NCBI RefSeq assembly: GCF_036014215.1
Contig: NZ_CP107921.1
Location: forward strand, 3,773,501-3,837,500
Source of the DNA: Streptomyces sp. NBC_00440
GTDB lineage: Bacteria > Actinomycetota > Actinomycetes > Streptomycetales > Streptomycetaceae
Direction: 5' to 3'
DNA length: 64,000 nt
Of the stretch, positions 42,387 through 51,416 are shown in pieces (the stretch's first letter is position 1; each line of letters begins with the position of its first letter). Both the position numbers and the translations under genes were made by a program. The notes below the pieces were generated by a model. That model was not told the origin of the DNA and ran no database searches. It worked only from the letters and a program-made list of their open reading frames with translations.

Positions 42387-43994
42387 ATGCAACGTCGCAC
42401 TCTGCTCGCCGCCGTACCCGTCCTGGCCACCGCCGTCGCCTGCCGCAACACGAACAGTTCGGGCAATACGGGCAGTTCAGACCAGAAGCCGCCGGGCTCC
42501 ACGACCGGTTCCACCACCACCAGGACCACACCCGGCAGCACCCCGCCCGGCACGACCGGCTCCGGCTCCATGCCGCGCGCGGCCGCCGACTGGACCGCAC
42601 TCGCCCACGGGCTCGACGGCAAACTCATCCGCCCCGGCGACGCCGACTACCCCACGGCCCGTCAGCTCTACAACACCCGCTACGACAGCCTGAAGCCCGC
42701 AGCCGTCGCGTACATCGCGGGCGAGGACGACATCCGTGAGTGCCTCGCCTACGCGCGTGCGCACCACATACCCGTCTCGATACGCAACGGCGGCCACTCC
42801 TACGCCGGCTGGTCGTCCGGCAACGGCCGCCTCGTCATCGACGTGTCGAAGCTGTCCCATATATCGGCCGACGGCACGATCGGCGCGGGCGCCAAGCTGG
42901 TCGACGTGTACGAGACCCTCGGCAGGAGTTCCCGCGCCATCCCCGGCGGCTCCTGCCCCACGGTCGGCATCTCGGGGCTCACCCTCGGCGGCGGCCACGG
43001 TGTCGCCTCCCGTGCGTACGGCCTGACCTGCGACAGCCTCACCTCCGCCACCCTGATCACGGCCGACGGCAAGCGCCTGACGGCAAGCGCCAAGGAGAAC
43101 AAGGACCTGTTCTGGGCGCTGCGCGGCGCGGGCAACGGCAACTTCGGCGTCGTCACCTCCATGACCTTCCGTACGCACGCGGCACCGCGGACCGTCTCCG
43201 CCTATATGTCCTGGCCCTGGTCGAAGGCGCACGCGGTCATCGACGCCTGGCAGAAGTGGGGCCCCGACCAGGCCGACGAGATCTGGTCGTCGGCACATCT
43301 GGAAGCCGCTTCGGGCGGAGGCACCCCGAGCGTCTCCGTCGCGGCGTTCTCGCTGGGCACGTACGGAGACCTCCAGAACGCGGTCGACCGCCTCGCCGAC
43401 CAGGTGGGCGCCCCGGCCAGTTCCGTATCACTGCGCAGGCGCGGCTACGAGGACGCGATGCTCGTCTACGCGGGCTGCGCGAGCCTCAGCGAGAACCAGT
43501 GCCATCTGCCGGGTCCGACGCCCGGCCGCCGGACCGCGGGAACGCTGCGGCGCGAAACGTACGCCGCCGCTTCGGACTTCTACGACCGGATCCTCCCCGC
43601 GGACGGCATCGACGCCCTGCTCTCCAGGACCCGGGCCGTCGCCGGTCCGGGCACCACCCAGGGCGCGGGCTCGGTCGCGCTGACCGCGCTCGGCGGTGCG
43701 ATCAACCGGGTCTCCCCCTCGGCCACCGCGTTCGTGCACCGGCGTTCACGGATGCTGGCCCAGTACATAGCGTCCTGGCAGCCCGGCACCGCGGGCACCA
43801 CCCAGCAGGCCTGGCTCAAGGACACGCACCGGGCGATGGGCCCGTACGCGTCGGGGGGCGCCTACCAGAACTACATCGACCCGAAGCTGACGGACTGGCG
43901 GTCGGCGTACTACGGGGCGGGGGCGCCGAAACTCGCCGGGCTGAAGAAGCAGTACGACCCGCAGCGGCTGTTCGACTTCCCGCAGGCGCTCTGA
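42387..43994 (+). CDS. Berberine-bridge-type FAD-linked oxidase, exported
   Basis: The 535-residue protein starts MQRRTLLAAVPVLATAVAC. This is an export signal with twin Arg and a possible lipobox at Cys19, followed by a Ser/Thr/Gly/Pro linker. The FAD_binding_4 domain has RNGGHSYAG (His137) and IPGGSCPTVGISG (Cys190), the two residues that attach FAD bicovalently in this family. The BBE domain ends in YDPQRLFDFPQAL. Such enzymes oxidise sugars, alcohols or alkaloid-like substrates with O2. ATG 42387 follows GGGAGG. Surface-attached location and bicovalent FAD suggest oxidation of an extracellular compound. Confidence 0.9.
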   Translation: MQRRTLLAAVPVLATAVACRNTNSSGNTGSSDQKPPGSTTGSTTTRTTPGSTPPGTTGSGSMPRAAADWTALAHGLDGKLIRPGDADYPTARQLYNTRYDSLKPAAVAYIAGEDDIRECLAYARAHHIPVSIRNGGHSYAGWSSGNGRLVIDVSKLSHISADGTIGAGAKLVDVYETLGRSSRAIPGGSCPTVGISGLTLGGGHGVASRAYGLTCDSLTSATLITADGKRLTASAKENKDLFWALRGAGNGNFGVVTSMTFRTHAAPRTVSAYMSWPWSKAHAVIDAWQKWGPDQADEIWSSAHLEAASGGGTPSVSVAAFSLGTYGDLQNAVDRLADQVGAPASSVSLRRRGYEDAMLVYAGCASLSENQCHLPGPTPGRRTAGTLRRETYAAASDFYDRILPADGIDALLSRTRAVAGPGTTQGAGSVALTALGGAINRVSPSATAFVHRRSRMLAQYIASWQPGTAGTTQQAWLKDTHRAMGPYASGGAYQNYIDPKLTDWRSAYYGAGAPKLAGLKKQYDPQRLFDFPQAL

Positions 43995-44023
43995 CAGGGG
44001 CGCCCCCGGCGCCGGGCCCGCCG

Positions 44024-44083
44024 TGCCGTGCTGCGCTGTGCCGTGTTGTGCTGTGCCGTGTTGTGCTGTGCTGTGCTGTGCCG
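44024..44083. repeat. Simple TGTGC/TGCTG repeat
   Basis: About 60 bp of alternating TGTGC, CGTGT and TGTTG units follow the oxidase stop codon. No function is apparent. Confidence 0.7.
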
Positions 44084-44204
44084 ACTGACCCGGCCACGCC
44101 GGATCGGGGTAAACCCCCAGGCCGGGGGCAGGAGTCAGCGGTAGGCACCACTGTCAGCACCAGGATCAACACCGGTACCGGCACCGGACGGCGGAGAGGC
44201 ATGC

Positions 44205-45239
44205 ATGGGCATGGAGCGACGGGCCGCACCGGAGCCCGGCGAGAGTCCCGCCCTTCCGTGGATCCCCCGCCCCGGCCGCCGCGCACCTGACCCACGCCCG
44301 GTGTCCGACGCCTGGTCACGTGGAGGGACGGCGCTGCGCCGCACCCCCGTCTCCCTGTGGAACGACGACGTGTCCGACTGGGCCGCCGCCCTCACCTACT
44401 ACGCGATCCTCGCGCTGGTCCCCGCGCTCCTGGTCACCATTTCGGTCATCAGCCTCGTCGCCCCCACGACCACCGACGAACTCATCGCCGACGTCACCGC
44501 CTGGGCCCCCGCCGAATCCGGCACCGCTCTGCACCAGGCGCTCAGCCATGTCGCGGGCCAGCGCTCCGCCGCTCTGACCGTCCTGATCGGCGGCTCGTTC
44601 AGCGCGCTGTGGTCCGCCTCCAGCTACCTCGCGGTCTTCCGGCGCGCCCTGCACTCCATGTACGAGGTCAAGGACGAGCGCCCCGTCCTGCGCAAGGCGC
44701 ACCGCATCCTGCTGACGGCCGTGGCCCTGCTCGGGCTACTGGTGGTGAGCGCGCTCGCCCTGGTGCTCAGCGGCTCCCTGGCCGCCTCGCTGGGCCACGC
44801 GCTGGGCCTGGGCAACGCGGGAACCGACGTCTGGAACCTGCTCAAATGGCCGGCCCTGCTCTGCTGTGTGGCCCTGCTGGTCCTGCTCCTCTTCCGCTCC
44901 GGACCACCCGCGGCCCGGACCTCCCACCGCGGCCTGCCCGGCGGCGTACTCGCGGCGCTGCTCTGGCTCATGGCGTCGGCGGGCTTCACGGCGTACGCGG
45001 CGGGGTTCGGCACGTACAGCAGGCTGTACGGATCGCTGGCCGGCGTCGTCGTGTTCCTGGTCTGGCTCTGGCTCTCCAACCTGGCCCTGCTGGCAGGAGC
45101 CCAGTTCAACGCGGAACTGACAAGGGATACCCGCGCGCCAAACTCAAGCCCGGCAAACTCAAGCCCGGCAAACTCAAGCCCGGCAAACTCAAGCCCGGCG
45201 AAATCAAGCCCGGCGAAACCAAGCCCGTCCGGCGATTGA
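44205..45239 (+). CDS. YihY/BrkB-family membrane protein with tandem-repeat tail
   Basis: The 344-residue protein has the family signature LWNDDVSDWAAALTYYAILALVPALLV and about six helices, ending VVFLVWLWLSNLALLAGAQFNAEL. The function of YihY/BrkB proteins is unsettled; they are not RNase BN. The last 33 residues are encoded by six 15-bp tandem units (45140-45229) giving NSSPA repeats that drift to KSSPA/KPSPS. The repeat unit matches the TCAAGCCCG...GATTGAGGAC intergenic repeat common in Streptomyces, so the tail was probably gained by read-in and expansion. An in-frame ATG at 44211 is an alternative start. Confidence 0.88.
   Translation: MGMERRAAPEPGESPALPWIPRPGRRAPDPRPVSDAWSRGGTALRRTPVSLWNDDVSDWAAALTYYAILALVPALLVTISVISLVAPTTTDELIADVTAWAPAESGTALHQALSHVAGQRSAALTVLIGGSFSALWSASSYLAVFRRALHSMYEVKDERPVLRKAHRILLTAVALLGLLVVSALALVLSGSLAASLGHALGLGNAGTDVWNLLKWPALLCCVALLVLLLFRSGPPAARTSHRGLPGGVLAALLWLMASAGFTAYAAGFGTYSRLYGSLAGVVVFLVWLWLSNLALLAGAQFNAELTRDTRAPNSSPANSSPANSSPANSSPAKSSPAKPSPSGD
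45140..45229. repeat. 15-bp tandem repeat, six copies
   Basis: Units are AAACTCAAGCCCGGC four times identical, then GAAATCAAGCCCGGC and GAAACCAAGCCCGTC. They are in frame with the YihY gene and encode its C-terminus. Confidence 0.9.
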
Positions 45240-45250
45240 GGACCGGGGCC

Positions 45251-45269
45251 CGGGGCAGAGCCCCGAAAA
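45251..45269. terminator. Hairpin after the YihY gene
   Basis: CGGGGC-aga-GCCCCG followed by AAAAC, 11 bp past the stop codon. It is part of a sequence common between Streptomyces genes. Confidence 0.5.
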
Positions 45270-45325
45270 CCCCGCACCCAACCGGCACCCCGCACCCCGC
45301 ACCCCGCACCCCGCACCGGAACCTG

Positions 45326-46030
45326 TCACGCGGCCAGATCGTTCCGCCCGGACTCCGACCGCGCCTCCGGAATCTCCACCGCGGCAGCCGCCACCGTCCG
45401 CGTCCGCCGCGACCGCACCAGCATCCACGCCCGCTCGGACCGGGCGACGGCCCGCACCACCGGGGTCAGCAGCGCCATCGCGAACGGCGAGAGCAGCAGC
45501 GTCACCGCCGTCCCCAGCGCGAACCCGCCGACCACATCCGTCGGATAGTGCACGCCCATGAAGATCCGGCAGAACCCCTCGGCCAGCGCGAGCCCGATCG
45601 CGGCGAGCCCGAACTTCCGGTGCGCCACGAAGAGTCCGGCCCCGACCGCCATCGCGAGCGTCGCGTGATCGCTCACGAACGAGAAGTCGGTCTTGCCCTT
45701 CACCAGGACGTCGAGCCCCTGATGCTCGACGAACGGCCGGGCCCGGTGGACGAATCCGCGGATCGGTACGTTCACCAGAACAGCGATCCCGGCGGCCAGC
45801 GGCGCCCAGATGATCCCGGCGACGGCCGTCACGGCCGACTCGGTGTCCGGCCGCCTGCGCACGCTCCACCAGCACCCCAGCACCAGCAGCACCACCGCGA
45901 GCAGGATCCCGTACTCGCCGATGAACTCCATGGTCCGGTCCGCCCAGCCGGGGGCCGACTTCGCGAGGCCGTTGATGTCGTAGAGCAGCTGGACATCAAG
46001 GTTCGACCCATCGTTGGTGAGCCCAGCCAT
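45326..46030 (-). CDS. PAP2-family phosphatase (undecaprenyl-diphosphatase-like)
   Basis: The 234-residue membrane protein has the three PAP2 motifs: RGFVHRARPF (KxxxxxxRP variant), FSFVSDHATLA (PSGH variant with Asp in place of Gly) and CRIFMGVHYPTDVVGG (SRxxxxxHxxxD variant). Both catalytic His are kept. It is probably a BcrC-like enzyme that recycles undecaprenyl diphosphate at the outer face, or a related lipid phosphatase. ATG 46030 follows AAGGGG. Confidence 0.88.
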   Translation of the reverse strand: MAGLTNDGSNLDVQLLYDINGLAKSAPGWADRTMEFIGEYGILLAVVLLVLGCWWSVRRRPDTESAVTAVAGIIWAPLAAGIAVLVNVPIRGFVHRARPFVEHQGLDVLVKGKTDFSFVSDHATLAMAVGAGLFVAHRKFGLAAIGLALAEGFCRIFMGVHYPTDVVGGFALGTAVTLLLSPFAMALLTPVVRAVARSERAWMLVRSRRTRTVAAAAVEIPEARSESGRNDLAA

Positions 46031-46269
46031 TCGCTGCCCCTTGCCTTTGCCTTCGCTCCACTGCGCGGCGTACGTCCGTGTAAGCCGCTGTACCAACCCC
46101 CGCGGTCAGTGCGCACTCTTGTAGGTGTCCCGGACAAGGGAACGCCCGGCACACCCGCGGCGTTCCGCTCTCTACCGAATGATCACCAGGCCGTTATCGA
46201 AGAGTGACTCATCGTCGCAGCTCAGAGGGGCCGGAGTTACAGCGAGTTCAAGCCAGGCGACGGACCGTC

Positions 46270-47274
46270 TCAGGCCTTCGACCCGTTTTTGGGCAGTGCA
46301 TTTGCGCCATCCTGGGTGACGCGCGTGGCCCCGAAGTAGTCCGGCGAGTCGATCTTGTCGAAGCGGATCACCGACCCGGTGTACGGCGCGTCGATCATGT
46401 AACCGCCGCCCACGTACAGCCCCACGTGGTGGATGGCACGGGAGTTGGAGAGGTCGTTCGAGAAGAACACCAGATCCCCCGGCAGCAGCTGATCGCGGGA
46501 CGGATGCTCCCCGGCGTTGTACTGGTCGTTGGCCACCCGCGGCAGCGTGATCCCGACGCTGTGGTACGCGGCCTGCGTCAGCCCCGAGCAGTCGAACCGC
46601 CCGCCCTGACTCGCGGTGCCGGTCCCGCCCCAGAGATACGGAGTACCGAGCTTCTGCTGCGCGTAGTAGATGGCCGCGGCGGCCTGCTGCGACGGAGCCA
46701 CCCCGTTGACCGGCCTGGCGAAGCTCTTCTCCAGGGTGCGGATGACCTTGACGTAGTTCTGCGTCTCCCGGTACGGCGGGACCCCGCCGTGCTGGATGAC
46801 GGCGTACGACCCCGCGTTGTACGCGGCGAGCATGTTGTCGCTCTGATCGCCCGGCACGTTCTTCACGTACTTGGCCAGTTCGCAGTCGTACGACGCGGCT
46901 GACGGAATCGCGTCGGCCGGATCCCAGATGTCCTTCTTGCCGTCGCCGTTGCCGTCGACACCGTGCGTCGCCCAGGTGCCGGGAATGAACTGGGCCATCC
47001 CCTGCGCGTTCGCCGGGCTCTTGGCCGTCGGATCCCAGCCGCTCTCCTGGTACAACTGCGCCGCGAGCAGTGCGGGGTTGAGCGCGGGACAGAGGTTGCC
47101 CCACTTCTGCACGGTCGCCTGGTAGGCGGCCGGCACGGCGCCCTTGGCCAGCGCGACGGTGGAACCGGTCCTGTCGATTCCGGCCGCGGCGGAGTACGTT
47201 CCGACGACGAGCAGGCCGATGAAGCCCAGACTCGCCCCGAACCCGATCCCGCCCATGACCAAGACTTTGCGCAT
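46270..47274 (-). CDS. Lytic transglycosylase plus NlpC/P60 endopeptidase, exported
   Basis: The 334-residue protein has an N-terminal membrane segment (about 8-30), an SLT domain (about 45-190) with catalytic Glu77 in AAQLYQESGW and the GMAQFIPGTW and AAYNAG motifs, and an NlpC/P60 domain (about 195-325) with Cys229 in RFDCSGLTQAAY and His283 in IHHVGLY. An EF-hand-like loop, DGNGDGKKDIW, lies in the SLT part. The enzyme can cut both glycan strands and peptide stems. Its architecture equals that of VirB1-like hydrolases of Gram-positive type IV systems, and a T4SS-like operon lies close by. Confidence 0.9.
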   Translation of the reverse strand: MRKVLVMGGIGFGASLGFIGLLVVGTYSAAAGIDRTGSTVALAKGAVPAAYQATVQKWGNLCPALNPALLAAQLYQESGWDPTAKSPANAQGMAQFIPGTWATHGVDGNGDGKKDIWDPADAIPSAASYDCELAKYVKNVPGDQSDNMLAAYNAGSYAVIQHGGVPPYRETQNYVKVIRTLEKSFARPVNGVAPSQQAAAAIYYAQQKLGTPYLWGGTGTASQGGRFDCSGLTQAAYHSVGITLPRVANDQYNAGEHPSRDQLLPGDLVFFSNDLSNSRAIHHVGLYVGGGYMIDAPYTGSVIRFDKIDSPDYFGATRVTQDGANALPKNGSKA

Positions 47275-47315
47275 CCCTCAACCCTCCCCCATTCGGCCCC
47301 GGTTCACTGCCTACT

Positions 47316-48278
47316 TCACTCGGAAACCCGAACAGCTGATGCTGGCGTAGTCCGTTGGGGTTGATTTGACGTGATCGGCTCCACCGGCCCGACCGGAACC
47401 ACCGGATCCACCGGCCCGGAAGGCGCCGCCTCGCCCAGCCCCGCCAGCGCCCCGTAGAACGCGTCGTCCACCAGCGCCGCCCGCACCGAGCAGGCCGCGA
47501 TGACCTCGGTGAGCGAGGGGCGGGCCGCCGGGTCCTTCGCCACGCAGCGGCCGATCAGCCCGGCCAGCTCCGGCTCGACGCCGCCCAGGTCGATCTCCTC
47601 GTGCACCACCCGGTAGCCGATCCCGGCCGGCTGCCCGCCCCCGAACGGCGCCCGCCCGGTCGCCGCGTACGCCATCGTCGAGCCCAGCGCGAAGACATCC
47701 GCCGCCGGTCCGACCTGATGCGTGATCAGGACCTCGGGCGCGGCGAAACCGGGGGTCCCGGGCGCGAGCCCCGTCTCGGTGAGCGCCGCGTCCCCCGTGC
47801 CGCGGGCGATCCCGAAGTCGATCAGCTTCGGGCCCTGCGCGGACAGGATGATGTTCTGCGGCTTGAGATCCCGGTGCGTCACTCCGTACGCATGGACACT
47901 CGCCAGCCCCTCGGCGAGCGCGGCGAACACTCCGCGGCAGGTCGCCACCGGGAACGGCCCACGACGGCGTACGGCATGACTGAGCGTCGGGCCCGACACA
48001 TACTCGGTCGCCAGCCAGTACGGCGGCTCGGCCAGCGAGGCGTCGATCAGGTTCGCCGTGTACGCGCTGCGTACCGCCCGTACGGTCTCGACCTCACGGC
48101 GGAAGCGGCCGAGCGCCTCGGGATGGTCGGTGATCTCGTCCCGGATGACCTTGATCGCGACCAGCCGCCCACCGGGCGAACGCCCCAGATGGACCTGGCC
48201 CATGCCGCCCGCACCGAGCCTGGCGAGCAGTGCGTGCGCGCCTATCCGCGGCGGGTCGTGAGGTCTGAGTGCGTCCAC
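47316..48278 (-). CDS. Serine/threonine protein kinase, cytoplasmic
   Basis: The 320-residue kinase has LGAGGMGQVHLG, the ATP Lys in VAIKVI, helix-C Glu in RREVETVRAV, HRDLKPQNIIL, DFGIARG and APEVL. All catalytic motifs are intact. It ends in a short Pro/Val-rich tail (VDPVVPVGPVEP) with no transmembrane helix or sensor domain. GTG 48278 is preferred: an AACAGT box ends 7 nt before it, again a leaderless pattern; the frame extends to 48314. It is the next gene upstream of the SLT-NlpC gene on the same strand (41 bp), so the two may form an operon. Confidence 0.9.
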   Translation of the reverse strand: MDALRPHDPPRIGAHALLARLGAGGMGQVHLGRSPGGRLVAIKVIRDEITDHPEALGRFRREVETVRAVRSAYTANLIDASLAEPPYWLATEYVSGPTLSHAVRRRGPFPVATCRGVFAALAEGLASVHAYGVTHRDLKPQNIILSAQGPKLIDFGIARGTGDAALTETGLAPGTPGFAAPEVLITHQVGPAADVFALGSTMAYAATGRAPFGGGQPAGIGYRVVHEEIDLGGVEPELAGLIGRCVAKDPAARPSLTEVIAACSVRAALVDDAFYGALAGLGEAAPSGPVDPVVPVGPVEPITSNQPQRTTPASAVRVSE

Positions 48279-48388
48279 TGGGCCCACTGTTTCAGCCGAC
48301 CCGGCGCCAATCAAGGGGCGTTGGACCTCACGGCCGCCACGAACGCCCTCTCACCGCCGCACCCGCACACCGGCAACAGGGCTGCCCG

Positions 48389-49618
48389 TCACCGGCCGCC
48401 CGCGCCGCCCTGCCGCAGCTTCTTGAAGGTGTACGCGCCACCCCGCGCGGCCGGCACAGAGGTGCACCTGACCAGCAACCGCTCACCGCCCGCCCGGCCG
48501 GCGCTCCGGCCGGGCCGCCGGTACTCGACCACGTACGTGCCGTGCAGGACGACATGGCTGTCCGGGTCCAGTGAGCAGGTGAGCGTCGTACCGGTCTCGG
48601 TGCCCGTCCTGGCGGCGGCGGCCGGCGGGCCGGCCGCGGCCACGTCCTTGGTGGAGCCCGGCTCGGCCCCCGGCGCGGCCACCGGCTCCCGCACCGCCCG
48701 GAGCACGATGCCGCTGACCCGCGTACCGCTGCCCGTACCGCCGCCCAGCCGGCCGCCGGGCGCGGGGTGGACGAGGGCGGCGACGAATCCGTCGCCCGGG
48801 ACCACCGCGGCGAAGTCACCGTCCCAGGACCAGCCGGACTCGACGTCGTACGACAGGTCGGCCGGGCTCATCCGGTCCAGGTCCACCTGGACCGCCGGCC
48901 CGGGAGCGGACTCCACCACCGACCCCGGCGCCGACGGGCCGGCGGCGAAGGCCAGGACCACCTGCCCCAGCGGGAAGACGACGTTCTGCCCCTGTCCGGG
49001 CAGCGGCAGCGCACAGACCGGCACCGGGGCGCCCCCCGCCGGGGCGGGCTGCGCCAGACCGCACGAGAGCGGTGTCGCGGTGGTGTCCGAGATGGTGACA
49101 GCCCCGGGCGTACCCCCGCCGATGACGGTGGAGCGCGCACCCGCGCCGACATCGAGGGTCTGCCCCGGCGAGACCCGGGTGAGGTCCACCCCCGCGAGCC
49201 GGGCACCGTCCGGGGTATCACCGGGCGTGACGAAGGCGTAGTACTGCTCGGTCCAGGCCAGTTCGGTCCGGGTCGTGTACGTGCTCGTGGAGCTCCACAG
49301 GACGGGCAGCCCCCCGGTGCTCTGCTCGCTCTGCACGGCCTTGAACATCAGCAGCCGGTGGCCGGAAGCAGTCAGCTGACGCACCGTCCCGGCAGGCATG
49401 TTGACCCGTACCGCGTACCGCACACCGGGAGCGGCGAACCGGTGCGCCGCGCTGCGGGCCGGCCCGGCGTGCGGGACGGGGCGTGCGGGACGGGCAGGCC
49501 GTTCGGACACAGCCCCCTCCGCCCGGCGCAGCAGCGCGGGCACCAGGGCGGCGGCACCCACTACCGCGCCGCCCGCGGAAACCTGCCGGAGAAAGGTGCG
49601 CCGGGACTGCTCAGCCAT
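48389..49618 (-). CDS. Tat-exported protein of unknown function, 409 aa
   Basis: ATG 49618 follows GGAGGACATCCC. The N-terminus, MAEQSRRTFLRQVSAGGAVV, has a twin-arginine motif (SRRTFLRQ) and the cut is expected near residue 35. The mature part is rich in beta strands (for example GVRYAVRVNMPAGTVRQL and VNMPAGTVRQLTASGHRLLM) and contains three Cys; I recognise no family. It lies between the kinase and the start of the T4SS-like operon, on the opposite strand to the latter. A surface or cell-wall protein associated with that machine is possible but unproven. Confidence 0.75.
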   Translation of the reverse strand: MAEQSRRTFLRQVSAGGAVVGAAALVPALLRRAEGAVSERPARPARPVPHAGPARSAAHRFAAPGVRYAVRVNMPAGTVRQLTASGHRLLMFKAVQSEQSTGGLPVLWSSTSTYTTRTELAWTEQYYAFVTPGDTPDGARLAGVDLTRVSPGQTLDVGAGARSTVIGGGTPGAVTISDTTATPLSCGLAQPAPAGGAPVPVCALPLPGQGQNVVFPLGQVVLAFAAGPSAPGSVVESAPGPAVQVDLDRMSPADLSYDVESGWSWDGDFAAVVPGDGFVAALVHPAPGGRLGGGTGSGTRVSGIVLRAVREPVAAPGAEPGSTKDVAAAGPPAAAARTGTETGTTLTCSLDPDSHVVLHGTYVVEYRRPGRSAGRAGGERLLVRCTSVPAARGGAYTFKKLRQGGAGGR

Positions 49619-50093
49619 GGGATGTCCTCCGAGTCTCGCGGTGACGAGTGCCGCGGCACCAGGGCCGCCGGACCGGTCAGCGGGGCAGCCCCGCGGGCAC
49701 CTCAGCACACCCCCGTACGGCACGGTGCGAGGCACACGGCCGGACCGGGACGCCTGCACCCGCACGGCCGAAGAACAGCCCCGGGAGGGAATAGACGGGC
49801 CGTCAGCCGGGCGCCGGGCGCAAACGGGACGGCTCCTCTTCCCCGACAGCCGCTTCCCCGGCAGCCGCATCATTGCCCGGCGTCACCCCCCGTGATACAC
49901 AGAGTAACCATGCATGTTCGACCGAGCACGAGTCCGCGTCGCAGGTCAGAGCAGCATGTTCGGACAAATGCGCGGGCATGTGCGTAAAGAGAGCCGCCGG
50001 GTTACACACGGGGGCTGTTTCATCAGCGAAGATAGGGCGTGACCCGTGCACTGGAGCATGGGCACGAACTACCCGATAGGGGCGGTGAGTTAC
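49619..50093. other. 475-bp divergent promoter region of the T4SS-like operon
   Basis: This region holds the promoters for the Tat protein (minus) and the VirB2-like operon (plus). A CATGTTCGACC/CATGTTCGGAC pair (about 49913 and 49956) is a possible regulator site. No gene is seen. Confidence 0.5.
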
Positions 50094-50402
50094 ATGAACC
50101 TGGCAGCCGACAAGGGCGACATCAGCACCATCATCGGCGGAATCGCCCCCAACTGGGGGCCGTTCGGGAGCCTCGGCAACGAGGCACGGATCATGGTCGA
50201 GGTCGTGATGGCGGTCGCCATCCTGCTCTGCCTCGGCATCGCGATCTGGGGTGCGGCCAAGCAGCGTATCGGCGCCACCGCACTGCGGGACACCTTCAGC
50301 GCGGAACAGGGCAAGGGCCTGATCGTCGCCGGGCTCACCGGCGTATTCATCATCGGCTCGCTGGGAACCGTCTTCACCATCGTGTACGGGATGGCCGTCT
50401 GA
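50094..50402 (+). CDS. Small two-helix membrane protein, VirB2/TrbC-like
   Basis: The 102-residue product from ATG 50094 (MNLAADKGDISTIIGG) has two membrane helices, about 36-56 (VEVVMAVAILLCLGIAIW) and 76-100 (GLIVAGLTGVFIIGSLGT), joined by a short basic loop (KQRIGATALRDTF). This is the layout of VirB2/TrbC pilin subunits, though without a cleaved signal. In-frame GTG 50046 or ATG 50058 would lengthen it by 12-16 residues. It is the first gene of the operon, as virB2-like genes often are. Confidence 0.65.
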   Translation: MNLAADKGDISTIIGGIAPNWGPFGSLGNEARIMVEVVMAVAILLCLGIAIWGAAKQRIGATALRDTFSAEQGKGLIVAGLTGVFIIGSLGTVFTIVYGMAV

Positions 50403-50561
50403 CCCCGCATCATCCGTCCCGCACTCCCCGGGCGTGCCCGGCCCACCCAGAGGTTGCGCATACCTGATGTCGAGTCACCACAGCCCGCCCGCGCGGGAAC
50501 CAGCACAGTTACCGTCGTACTGCACGACGACACGGCAAACGGTTGAGGGGGCGTCCGCGGC

Positions 50562-51416
50562 ATGAGTCTCGGAGACGAGAACAACTACGGCAGCGACGCG
50601 GGCCGCTCCGACGGCATGGGCGGCTCGGGCCAGACCCGTACGCGCCTGCCCGAGGGCGAGGGCGACCCTTACGGCGGCGCCAGACGCCCCGTACGCGCCT
50701 CACGCTCCCTCATCACGGTCGTGGGCGTCGTGGTGCTGCTCATCGCCGCCATCGCCTTCGCCAACCGCGGCAACGGCAGCAGCAGCGACGTGTCGGACGA
50801 CAGCAACGGAGCGAAGCGGCCCGGCTCGAACGCCACAGCGGCCTCCGGCGTCAAACCGGTCACGGGCAGCAACAGCGGCATCGCATCCGGCTTCGCCCAC
50901 ACGAGCCAGGGGGCGCAGAGCGCTGCGGCGAACTATGCGGTGGTGCTGGTGTCGGCCGACATCCTGAAGCCCGCCCGCCGCGGGGACATCGTGAACAAGG
51001 TGTTCGTGCCCGACCAGGTCGACGCGTTCAAGAACAAGCTCGACAAGGCCTATGACAAGCAGCTCCTGGACAAGATCGGACTCGACGCCAACGGCAACGC
51101 CGGCAAGGGCCTGACCTATGTCTCACGCACCGCACCCGTCGGCACCAAAATCACGCAGCAGTCCGGCGACACCGCGACCGTCGCGGTCTGGTGCACGGGA
51201 GTGTTCGGCACAGCCGGCGTGGGCTCGACCAGCCCGGTGACCAGCGACTGGTTCACCATGACGCTCAAGCTCCAGTGGGTGAGCGACAACTGGAAGGTCC
51301 AGAGCTTCACCCAGAAGGACGGCCCGGCCCCGGTGAACACCGACAGCAAGGCCTCCACCGCCGACGAGATCGCCAAGGCAGTCGAGCAGTACGGAGGGTT
51401 CACCTATGCCCGCTAA
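50562..51416 (+). CDS. VirB8-like bitopic membrane protein
   Basis: The 284-residue protein has a hydrophilic N-terminus, one membrane helix (about 47-68, SLITVVGVVVLLIAAIAFA), a Ser/Asn/Gly linker and an extracellular alpha+beta domain (about 115-284) with AAANYAVVLVSADILKPARR and DWFTMTLKLQWVSDNWKVQSF. The order and the NTF2-like domain ending in W-x-V strands match the VirB8/TcpC-type conjugation proteins. It would form part of the membrane channel. Its end overlaps the next gene by 11 bp. Confidence 0.7.
   Translation: MSLGDENNYGSDAGRSDGMGGSGQTRTRLPEGEGDPYGGARRPVRASRSLITVVGVVVLLIAAIAFANRGNGSSSDVSDDSNGAKRPGSNATAASGVKPVTGSNSGIASGFAHTSQGAQSAAANYAVVLVSADILKPARRGDIVNKVFVPDQVDAFKNKLDKAYDKQLLDKIGLDANGNAGKGLTYVSRTAPVGTKITQQSGDTATVAVWCTGVFGTAGVGSTSPVTSDWFTMTLKLQWVSDNWKVQSFTQKDGPAPVNTDSKASTADEIAKAVEQYGGFTYAR

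Noticed and set aside
44024..44083. Possible small repeat-encoded peptide in the TGTGC tract
   Set aside because: No ribosome binding site and no frame conserved across the units.
45140..45229. CRISPR-like repeat array
   Set aside because: Units are only 15 bp, contiguous with no spacers, and in frame with the gene; a simple tandem repeat.
50046..50093. Longer start (GTG 50046) for the VirB2-like protein
   Set aside because: Possible, but ATG 50094 leaves a conventional short N-terminus and AGGGGCGGTGAG upstream; kept as an alternative only.
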